From: Treponema sp. | GTDB lineage: Bacteria > Spirochaetota > Spirochaetia > Treponematales > Treponemataceae | NCBI GenBank assembly: GCA_003447785.1 | Contig: DLYJ01000133.1 | Location: forward strand, 1 to 9,313 | Direction of reading: 5' to 3' | Length of the DNA stretch: 9,313 nucleotides | Shown: one piece after another, positions 1 to 5,813 of the stretch | Numbering within the stretch: position 1 is the stretch's first letter | Layout of the letters: each line of letters starts with the position of its first letter | Translations under genes and position numbers: made by a program | The notes under the pieces: generated by a model | The model's input: only the letters and a program-made list of their open reading frames with translations | What the model was told of the DNA's origin: nothing | Database searches by the model: none

Positions 1-374
1 ACACTGAAGGTTACAAATCAGTTGCACGCCAGCTCAAGGAAAAATTCGGTTTCAAGAAAGTTGCAATCACACTCCGCACTTCTATCAACGCAAACCGCAA
101 CCTCTGGCAGGCTCTCTTGTACTGCGATGACAAAGACTTTGCTTTCTCAAAACAGTATGATATGCAGATCGTTGACCGCGTAGGTGGTGGTGACTCATTC
201 GGTGGTGGTCTCATTCACTCACAGCTCAAAGGAATGAATACTCAGGATTCTATCAACTGGGCAGTTGCTGCTTCTTGTCTCAAACACTCAATCATCGGAG
301 ACTACAACATGGTTTCTGAAGACGAAGTTAACAAGCTCGCAGGCGGCGACGGTTCTGGACGAATTCAGAGATAA
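1..374 (+). CDS. kdgK: PfkB-family sugar kinase, probably 2-keto-3-deoxygluconate kinase (C-terminal part)
   Basis: The gene is cut by the window start; the reading frame begins at base 3 and 123 residues are visible, out of roughly 340 usual for the family. The PfkB signature DRVGGGDSFGGG lies at 174-209; its Asp at 192-194 is the expected catalytic base and the Gly run forms the anion hole that holds the ATP phosphates. The tail (AVAASCLKHSIIGDYN, then GDGSGRIQR at the end) is typical of bacterial KDG kinases, which phosphorylate 2-keto-3-deoxygluconate in the cytoplasm during hexuronate (pectin/alginate) breakdown. Family membership is seen in the sequence. The exact substrate is inferred from the GGGDSF and GSGR(I/V)QR style, and a related sugar kinase cannot be excluded. 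The stop codon TAA (372-374) lies in the left arm of a hairpin. No following gene is co-directional within 400 bp, so this is probably the last gene of its operon. Confidence 0.85.
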   Translation, partial: TEGYKSVARQLKEKFGFKKVAITLRTSINANRNLWQALLYCDDKDFAFSKQYDMQIVDRVGGGDSFGGGLIHSQLKGMNTQDSINWAVAASCLKHSIIGDYNMVSEDEVNKLAGGDGSGRIQR

Positions 375-399
375 AAATTGCTTCGCAATTTTTTATCTC
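368..399 (+). terminator. AT-rich hairpin over the kdgK stop codon, probable (bidirectional) terminator
   Basis: The left arm GAGATAAAAATTGC (368-381) and right arm GCAATTTTTTATCTC (385-399) pair almost perfectly around a TTC loop, with one extra T on the right. The arrangement A-tract, short GC-containing stem, T-tract could terminate transcription on either strand. It overlaps the kdgK stop codon. The GC core is weak, so terminator function is an inference; it may instead be a copy of a dispersed repeat (see 8059-8088). Confidence 0.5.
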
Positions 400-401
400 A
401 G

Positions 402-426
402 CAACAAATCGCTTCGCGATTTCTTG
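402..426. repeat. Second TTC-loop hairpin
   Basis: The left arm CAACAAATCGC (402-412) and right arm GCGATTTCTTG (416-426) form a stem with one C/C mismatch and a TTC loop, only 2 bases after the hairpin at 368-399. Both hairpins share the apex GCTTCGC. There is no T-run after it, so it is not an obvious terminator. Another GATAAAAAA motif follows at 430-438. Confidence 0.5.
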
Positions 427-464
427 AGCGATAAAAAAGTACAGGTCTAAGACTCTGTAATCTG

Positions 465-603
465 AAAAGGGGCTATCCTAAGAGTTTCAAATGTCATTGC
501 CGCACTCGATGCGGCAATCTATAAATACTTACAATGTAAGTCAATAGATTTTCGGGTCAAGCCCGAAAATGACACTTTTTGAACTTATTGGACAGTCCCT
601 TTT
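465..603. mobile_element. MITE-like long imperfect palindrome with terminal inverted repeats
   Basis: The ends are inverted repeats: AAAAGGGGCTATCC (465-478) against GGACAGTCCCTTTT (590-603), with 12 of 14 positions complementary. The pairing continues less perfectly inwards to TGTCATT (492-498) and AATGACA (568-574). Three hairpins fill the interior: ATTGCCGCA/TGCGGCAAT (496-504/510-518), ACTTAC/GTAAGT (527-532/536-541) and ATTTTCGGG/CCCGAAAAT (548-556/562-570). ATCTAT (517-522) also pairs with ATAGAT (544-549). There is no ORF of note. The GGG(A/G)CTGTCC-like termini resemble those of IS5/IS1182-type insertion sequences (established knowledge, from memory), which suggests a non-autonomous element. 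I could not identify a convincing target-site duplication. As RNA it would fold into a strong structure ending in eight U residues (600-607), so it could also act as a terminator. Confidence 0.6.
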
Positions 604-648
604 TTTTCTTTCCTTCCATCATCTGGATATAAAAATATCTCCAATCTA

Positions 649-677
649 TTGAAATTTGACCGGGTGAGTGTTAAAAT
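649..677 (+). promoter_or_regulatory. Sigma70-type promoter of the lipoprotein operon
   Basis: TTGAAA (649-654) and TAAAAT (672-677) each match the consensus hexamers at 5 of 6 positions and are separated by exactly 17 bp. Transcription would start near 684, giving a leader of about 137 nt that contains the 13-bp repeat array. No better pair was seen between the MITE-like element and the start codon at 821. Confidence 0.6.
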
Positions 678-737
678 AATTGTTATAAGTTTGTTTTTCA
701 TCGTCAGATTTTGCCTCATGCAAAACTGCGATTCCTT

Positions 738-780
738 GCATTTATGCATGGCATTTATGCATGGCATTTATGCATGGCAT
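738..780. repeat. 13-bp tandem repeat, 3.3 copies (GCATTTATGCATG)
   Basis: There are three identical copies of GCATTTATGCATG (738-750, 751-763, 764-776) plus a partial GCAT (777-780). Each unit contains the palindrome GCAT-TT-ATGC and an ATGCAT site. The array ends 40 bp before the start codon of the first lipoprotein gene, inside its presumed 5' leader. Confidence 0.9.
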
Positions 781-820
781 CCAGGCAAGGCCGTTAACTT
801 GAAGTTTCTAAGGGGGAAAA

Positions 821-1621
821 ATGAAGAAGCTTTTTTATACATTATTTTTGCCGTTCCTGCTTTGTTCCTGCAGTTCATTATTTGAACCTGACCACGCCCA
901 GGTTGAACTGAATGTGAATTCGATTGCACGCCAAACTGGTTTTGACGGTTACATAATTCAATGCAGCCTGTTTTCAGAGAGCGAAGAATTTCATAAAAAC
1001 TTAAGTGAGAAAGATTTTTATAAAAGCGTAACAATTTCAAAAGACGATATAAAATCACAAAAAAACACTTCATTTAAGTTTGCAGGCATCCCTATGGGAA
1101 TCAGCCTTCAGGCTATGGTTTTTATCAGCGGCCAGGTTGGCTCAGAAAGAACAATAATTCTTTACTCCGGGGAATCGCAGACTGTCACTGTGGATTCAAC
1201 AAAAATCAGATTAAATGTTGAACTTACCCGCTGTAATGCTGAAGTTACGGGTGCTGTTAATGAAATTCCAGATTTCACAATTGGCTATAAAGGCCTTGAA
1301 CAGGTAACTAGCGAAGAACCCGCTGAGGCTCTTTCATATCCTGTATTTGCAGTTTCCGAGTCTGCTCATTCTCTTGATTTTAATGTAGCCTTTAATACAG
1401 AGCAGTCTGTAAGTGATTCTGCAGTTTATGAATGGATACTGAATGGTAATATACTTGTTGATGAACATTCACGTTCTTTCACCCTGGAGTGTTTGACAAA
1501 TGAATATGTCAATTGTTCAGAGAATGGTGAACTCAATACACTTGTAGTTGTAGTAACCGACGGCACTCAGTCAAAATCGGCACAGATTCAATTTAAATTA
1601 AACTACGTGGAAGGACAGTAG
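821..1621 (+). CDS. Putative lipoprotein with C-terminal Ig/PKD-like module
   Basis: The product is 266 residues. The start is supported by AGGGGG (811-816) 4 bp upstream and by a lipoprotein signal peptide right behind it: MKKLF, a hydrophobic stretch, then LCSC with Cys17 as the likely acylated residue (Cys15 is an alternative). The mature protein should be membrane-anchored, periplasmic or at the cell surface. Residues about 25-140 look like a beta sandwich rich in alternating hydrophobic residues. Residues about 185-262 look like an Ig/PKD-type module with a YEW core (residues 203-205) and a closing strand ending in FKLNYVE. The same two-part plan appears in the next, much larger lipoprotein. 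I do not recognise a named family and no catalytic motif is visible. It ends 12 bp before the next start codon, so the two are almost certainly co-transcribed. A structural, adhesive or binding role is only a guess. Confidence 0.8.
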   Translation: MKKLFYTLFLPFLLCSCSSLFEPDHAQVELNVNSIARQTGFDGYIIQCSLFSESEEFHKNLSEKDFYKSVTISKDDIKSQKNTSFKFAGIPMGISLQAMVFISGQVGSERTIILYSGESQTVTVDSTKIRLNVELTRCNAEVTGAVNEIPDFTIGYKGLEQVTSEEPAEALSYPVFAVSESAHSLDFNVAFNTEQSVSDSAVYEWILNGNILVDEHSRSFTLECLTNEYVNCSENGELNTLVVVVTDGTQSKSAQIQFKLNYVEGQ

Positions 1622-1633
1622 AGGAGAGAAAAA

Positions 1634-4627
1634 ATGAAAAAATTATCAGTTTTAATTATTGCAGCGGCTGCACTTTTTGCAGGCTGTAACAATTTGACAG
1701 TAGAAAAAAACAAAGATTCAAAAAGCGGTAATGTTACAATCAATATCGGGAACCAGAGCCGCACAATCAGTCCCATGTCAGGTTATTCTTTGAGTGACTT
1801 TACAAACTGGACAATTACTTTTGAAGAGCAAAACGGCTTTGATAAATTTTTTAAGACAGTCACAAAAGACAACCTTACATTTACAGTTCCTGCAGGACTT
1901 TATACAGTTACTGCTGAAAGTTCGTATACTCCTCCTGTACCCGAAGACGGCGGTTCAGTAGCGACATTGACACTCACCGGCACCAAAACGGATGTGGAAA
2001 TCGGAGCGAATACAAAAGTTAATATCTCTGTTGGTCTTGCCAAGGAGAAAACAGGTAATTTTAAGTATACTCTGACAGGTGATGTTAGCAGCGGATATGT
2101 TTCTCTGGTGAATATGAAAAAGGGCGGAACAAGCTACTCAGCAGAAATCCAATCAGCAGATATCCAATCAGAAGACCCCTCAGAAGAAACCTCAGAGGAA
2201 CCAGCTTTAAATGCGGTTTATAATGGTAAAACTTCCGAACTTGTTGTAACAGGTACAGGACTTAAATCTGGATTTTACAAATTATATGTAACAGACACTC
2301 CAGTTGTCGGAGTAGATAATACAGGCGCCGTTATTTATTATGATACAGACGCAGTTATTTATTATGATATCGGAGACTTCCTTGTAGAAATTGCAGACGA
2401 TCTTGAAACAACAGGCTCTGCTTCTTCAGTCAGTGAGTCGCAAACTCAAGTGGTTTATTATGGAACAAACGCTACAAAAACAGGTTATAACGGCAAATTC
2501 CCGTTTGCAAGAAAGAATGTAAACGACATTCTCCAGCTTCTTATCACAAATAAAAAATGGAAGTTTGCAACAATTTACATGAATACAGATGTTCCAGAGC
2601 TTGATGTTGTTGTTATCAACCAGCTCAGAAAAGCCATGACTGCAGGAAACAGGTCAGAATCTGGAGATGGGTACTATGTTAATATCAAGGGTGTTTCAGT
2701 TGATACGTTAATAGATTTATCTGCAACAAAGAAACAAGCGTCTGCGGACGAAGCGTCTGAAGGATGGACATCTTGTTTTACAGTTGCAGGCGGAACAGAA
2801 CTTTCACTTAATGCTAAAAGTGCAGATGAAAACACGGATGTAAGTGAAAAAAAACTGGTTATTGATAATGCTGATGCTGGTATACAGACACTAACTCTGA
2901 AAGATGGTGTAACAGTTACTACAAGTTCTTTGTATGGAATCTCAGAGAAACTTACGGTAAAACTGGGTGACTATAATACTTATGAAAAAACACCGTTCCT
3001 CGTATACTCTGATGTTGAATCAATCCCCGAATTGAGCATCGATTTTGCAGATGAAGGTTATGTTGCCGCACAAAAAACAGAATCAAAAACTTCTGATGAG
3101 CGTACGGGAGGACGGCTTTACACCATCTCATGGTATGCACGTCGGGCATATTCAATCGAGGCTGGTATTGATACGGCAACTCTGGATTTTAATATCACAA
3201 CTTCGGCAGAAAACACCACAACCAATGGGGACATAACTACTATTCCAATTGCTGCCGATACTAAGATAGTTTTTGAAACATCACCTTTAGCCCCGGATAA
3301 ATCTTACACTTATGCATGGTATTTAACAGGAAACTCGGCAACTTTGCTTTCGATGGAGCCTACATATGAATTTGCCCCGACAACAGCAAAGGACTTTAAT
3401 TTTACAGACGGCGAACCAATTAAAATTGCCTGTGTTGTAAGTGACGATAAAGGTAACTGGGGCAGTGCAGTGTTCGAGTTTGTACTTACTGCGGCTCAGA
3501 GCCCGATTGTTCTCTATAACAATCAGGCATATGATACTGATGACGGCTCTGAGTTAACACTGGGCCTTGCTGCTTTTGACAAGATTACAAAGGACCAGAC
3601 AATTGGAACCCCCCTGCTTGAAGGTGCAATAAGAGACTTCTGTTTTGACGGAAATTGCAATCTGTATGTTGTAACTAAAGTCGATAGTTCTTATACCATT
3701 TATAAATATACATATTCATTGTTTAGCGGTTACTCTTCAGAAAGCCAGACTGTGGCAACTGCAGCTGTTGACGATGCCGGCGGATGGCAGGTTGTAAGCT
3801 GTGATACAACAAACGGATACCTTTTTACTGTTTCTGACGGCCAGATAACAGTGTTTGTCCCTGGAGATCAGGGATATGCCGAATACCCACTGGAAGTGCC
3901 TGTAGATGAAATAAAAGCGGATGCACCGAATCTTTTCTCGCCGACTGAAGGTGTTACTTACAGCTATTCCACTGAAATTACTAATATTGCTGTTTCAAAT
4001 CATAAACTGTATATTGCAATGGATGTTATTCAGAGAGGCGGCGACGAACCCGAAACCGCACAAATCATTGCACGCTACACATACTCTGCCCCTGAAGGAT
4101 CAGGCGGATCAATTACACTTACATTGAATGGTTATGTAGCAGCAGGAAAATTTAAAGTATTTGAAGATGAATCTGAATATCCTCTGACTGTAAATGATAT
4201 GATGGTGCAGGATTCTAAACTTTACGTTCTCGTATCTCAGCAAGAAGGCAGTTCTGGTTCACTGAGACATAGGGGTGCCCTTCTTACAATTACTGATGAC
4301 AATGGCAGCTTGAGTTTAACTTCAACTTATGGTGCAAATACTGAGTATGAATATGCAAACGACGTTCTGGATGCAAAAACATTCTATGCGCCGCAGAAAT
4401 TCCTTGCGGTTATGCCTAAAAAACTTGTAATTGCTGATGAAGGCTATATTATTAGTGATTACAGTAAATTTTTTGTCGACGGTGAGGCTGAATTTATCAA
4501 TCGTGTTGTCACAGTTGACCTAGACAATACTGATAATTCATCGGCTGTCAATGTAAATGTTTCTTTTGATCTTTATATTTCAATAGCTGGTACACCTGGC
4601 TCGTCTACTTATATAAATTATCAATAA
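1634..4627 (+). CDS. Large putative lipoprotein (997 aa) with Ig-like and beta-propeller-like regions
   Basis: The start is supported by GAGGAGAG (1621-1628) and a clear lipoprotein signal peptide: MKKLS, a hydrophobic core and lipobox LFAGC with Cys18. Residues about 30-140 form a beta-rich module (FTVPAGLYTV, closing with ANTKVNISVGL) like the N-terminal module of the preceding protein. An acidic Ser/Glu linker with short duplications covers residues about 169-190, and AVIYYD is repeated at 232-247. Residues about 517-619 look like an Ig/PKD module with YAW at 560-562. From about residue 660 onwards, segments such as NLYVVTKV, KLYIAMDVI and KLYVLVSQQ recur every 50-75 residues, suggesting beta-propeller blades. 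No catalytic motif was recognised. It is probably surface-exposed or periplasmic; binding or adhesion is inference. It is the last gene of its operon, closed by the terminator at 4652-4683. Confidence 0.8.
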   Translation: MKKLSVLIIAAAALFAGCNNLTVEKNKDSKSGNVTINIGNQSRTISPMSGYSLSDFTNWTITFEEQNGFDKFFKTVTKDNLTFTVPAGLYTVTAESSYTPPVPEDGGSVATLTLTGTKTDVEIGANTKVNISVGLAKEKTGNFKYTLTGDVSSGYVSLVNMKKGGTSYSAEIQSADIQSEDPSEETSEEPALNAVYNGKTSELVVTGTGLKSGFYKLYVTDTPVVGVDNTGAVIYYDTDAVIYYDIGDFLVEIADDLETTGSASSVSESQTQVVYYGTNATKTGYNGKFPFARKNVNDILQLLITNKKWKFATIYMNTDVPELDVVVINQLRKAMTAGNRSESGDGYYVNIKGVSVDTLIDLSATKKQASADEASEGWTSCFTVAGGTELSLNAKSADENTDVSEKKLVIDNADAGIQTLTLKDGVTVTTSSLYGISEKLTVKLGDYNTYEKTPFLVYSDVESIPELSIDFADEGYVAAQKTESKTSDERTGGRLYTISWYARRAYSIEAGIDTATLDFNITTSAENTTTNGDITTIPIAADTKIVFETSPLAPDKSYTYAWYLTGNSATLLSMEPTYEFAPTTAKDFNFTDGEPIKIACVVSDDKGNWGSAVFEFVLTAAQSPIVLYNNQAYDTDDGSELTLGLAAFDKITKDQTIGTPLLEGAIRDFCFDGNCNLYVVTKVDSSYTIYKYTYSLFSGYSSESQTVATAAVDDAGGWQVVSCDTTNGYLFTVSDGQITVFVPGDQGYAEYPLEVPVDEIKADAPNLFSPTEGVTYSYSTEITNIAVSNHKLYIAMDVIQRGGDEPETAQIIARYTYSAPEGSGGSITLTLNGYVAAGKFKVFEDESEYPLTVNDMMVQDSKLYVLVSQQEGSSGSLRHRGALLTITDDNGSLSLTSTYGANTEYEYANDVLDAKTFYAPQKFLAVMPKKLVIADEGYIISDYSKFFVDGEAEFINRVVTVDLDNTDNSSAVNVNVSFDLYISIAGTPGSSTYINYQ
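2141..2201 (+). repeat. Short in-frame tandem duplications in the linker of the large lipoprotein
   Basis: A 15-bp unit occurs twice (GCAGAAATCCAATCA at 2141-2155, GCAGATATCCAATCA at 2156-2170) with one difference. It is followed by a degenerate 12-bp duplication (CCTCAGAAGAAA at 2178-2189, CCTCAGAGGAAC at 2190-2201). All preserve the frame and encode a Ser/Glu-rich segment. Confidence 0.8.
2327..2374 (+). repeat. 24-bp in-frame tandem duplication in the large lipoprotein
   Basis: Two adjacent 24-bp units (2327-2350 and 2351-2374) encode AVIYYDTD and AVIYYDIG. The central 16 bases (GTTATTTATTATGATA) are identical, which suggests a recent duplication. Confidence 0.85.
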
Positions 4628-4651
4628 CGATGGATAATATTTAACCTTTTT

Positions 4652-4683
4652 GCCCTGTGCCTTGAGGCACGGGGCATTTTTTT
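4652..4683 (+). terminator. Strong intrinsic terminator after the lipoprotein operon
   Basis: A 10-bp GC-rich stem, GCCCTGTGCC (4652-4661) with GGCACGGGGC (4666-4675), contains one G-T pair and has a TTGA loop. It is followed by an A and seven T (4677-4683). The upstream TTTTT tract is short, so it acts mainly on the + strand. Confidence 0.92.
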
Positions 4684-4696
4684 GTAAGGAAGAAAG

Positions 4697-5740
4697 ATGA
4701 AACCTTTGATTTCTGTTTGTGTTCCTGTGTTTAACAGTGAACCTTATCTGGAGCGTGCTTTAGACAGTATTTTGTCACAAAGTTTTGATAAAAAGTTTGA
4801 AACTGTAATCGTTAATGACGGCAGCAGCGGGCTTGATTGTAATGGCGATAACTGTGACAGGCTCGTAAAAAGGTTTAAAAAGCAGTTTAAGGGCAGAACA
4901 ATCTACATAAAGCACGATAAAAACAAAGGTCTTTTGGAAGCAAGAAGAAGCGCAATAGAAGCCGCCCGCAGTGAGTATGTAACCATACTGGACAGTGATG
5001 ATCAGCTGCTGCCGGATTGTCTTTCTGTTTTATATGAGTGTGCCGTAAAAAACAATGCTGACATAGTTCATGGGGGCGCCGTGATTTATTTTGAAGAGGC
5101 GGATTCAACAGGGATTTCTTTGACAGAAGAAAAAATAAACAAACTGAAGAATCACTGGGAAGAGCGGGTAATGAACATTCATGAAGGTGTCCTGAAGGGA
5201 AGGGAAGTGCTGCAGAACCTTTTGATAGACCGGGGACACAAAGGGCTGTTGTGGGCCAAATTATTCCGCCGCGAAACTTATCTTGAAGCCTTAAATCATA
5301 TTCCTCCAATGAACTGCACTTATCTTGAAGATGTTCTCCAGTACACTTTTATTGCTTATCATGCAAAGGTTTACTACGGAATAAAAACGCCGGTTTATAA
5401 ATACACTTTGGGAACGGGTGTATCTGCCGGAAGGACAATCGATAATCTTGATAAATGGAAGGTCAGGTGTGCTGCGGCAGGTGTTTTTGCAGTTTTGCAA
5501 ACCGAGGCTAAACAAATTCCTGATTTTGATCAGGATAAAAGATACCTGGTTGAAATTGCCAAAACAACACACGGCTATCTGTATACGCTTATTATAGATT
5601 TGAATACGCTTGTTCTCCCGGAACTCCGTCCCGCCGCACGGGACATGCTTTGTGAGTACTGGGGCGCTGACTTTGTCAGAAAGATGGAAGAGCAGTACGA
5701 AAAAAACAAAACCACAGGAAGCACGGTAATCAGCTTATAA
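4697..5740 (+). CDS. Family 2 glycosyltransferase (GT-A fold)
   Basis: The product is 347 residues, and its start is preceded by AAGGAAG (4686-4692). The N-terminal GT2 domain is clear: LISVCVPVFNSEPYLERALDSIL at residues 4-26, VNDGSS at 39-44 for nucleotide-sugar binding, and DSDD at 99-102, the metal-binding DXD-type motif. YLEDV at residues 209-213 probably supplies the acidic catalytic base region. WAKLFRRETY before it and YKY after it are typical of GT2 enzymes that build surface polysaccharides. No transmembrane segment is seen, so it is probably a cytoplasmic or membrane-associated enzyme transferring a sugar from a nucleotide-sugar donor to a glycan or glycolipid. Donor and acceptor cannot be told from the sequence. 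It stands alone: the terminator lies 13 bp upstream and no other polysaccharide gene is nearby. Expression by read-through is likely, since no promoter was found. Confidence 0.88.
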   Translation: MKPLISVCVPVFNSEPYLERALDSILSQSFDKKFETVIVNDGSSGLDCNGDNCDRLVKRFKKQFKGRTIYIKHDKNKGLLEARRSAIEAARSEYVTILDSDDQLLPDCLSVLYECAVKNNADIVHGGAVIYFEEADSTGISLTEEKINKLKNHWEERVMNIHEGVLKGREVLQNLLIDRGHKGLLWAKLFRRETYLEALNHIPPMNCTYLEDVLQYTFIAYHAKVYYGIKTPVYKYTLGTGVSAGRTIDNLDKWKVRCAAAGVFAVLQTEAKQIPDFDQDKRYLVEIAKTTHGYLYTLIIDLNTLVLPELRPAARDMLCEYWGADFVRKMEEQYEKNKTTGSTVISL

Positions 5741-5774
5741 AAATCGAATTCTTACAATTTTTCTTTAATTCTAT

Positions 5775-5803
5775 TTATTAAATGCACGCTTTTCGACTAT
5801 AAT
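5775..5803 (+). promoter_or_regulatory. Promoter of the Na/Pi cotransporter gene, overlapping its 5' end
   Basis: A perfect -10 box TATAAT (5798-5803) has a weak -35 candidate TTATTA (5775-5780) 17 bp upstream, in an AT-rich stretch. Transcription would start near 5810, at most a few bases before the ATG at 5814. The -10 box includes the ATG at 5802, which argues against that codon as the translation start. Confidence 0.6.
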
Positions 5804-5813
5804 GCATTTAATT

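Larger units (their letters stand above)
375..820. other. 446-bp intergenic region without a supported gene
   Basis: This gap holds, in order, the end of the first hairpin, a second hairpin, the MITE-like palindrome, a sigma70-type promoter, a 13-bp tandem repeat array and the ribosome binding site AGGGGG (811-816) of the next gene. Short ORFs here (for example 649-885) run through the palindromic repeat array or into the signal peptide of the next gene in another frame, and I do not consider them real. Confidence 0.7.

Noticed and set aside
649..885. ORF of 78 codons with a His/Met-rich repeat stretch upstream of the first lipoprotein
   Set aside because: It reads through a palindromic 13-bp repeat array in one frame, lacks a ribosome binding site and overlaps the signal peptide of the real gene.
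4887..5309. 140-codon minus-strand ORF inside the glycosyltransferase gene
   Set aside because: It lies antisense to a gene with clear GT2 motifs, has a low-complexity Leu/Pro/Cys-rich product, and has no family motif or ribosome binding site.
5802..5812. ATGCATTTA near the Na/Pi start compared with the 13-bp repeat unit at 738-780
   Set aside because: The shared stretch (GCATTTA) is only seven bases and is expected by chance in AT-rich DNA.
5802..5813. Upstream ATG at 5802 as start of the Na/Pi cotransporter
   Set aside because: The ATG is part of the TATAAT box (5798-5803), so it should not be transcribed, and family members normally begin near the ATG at 5814.
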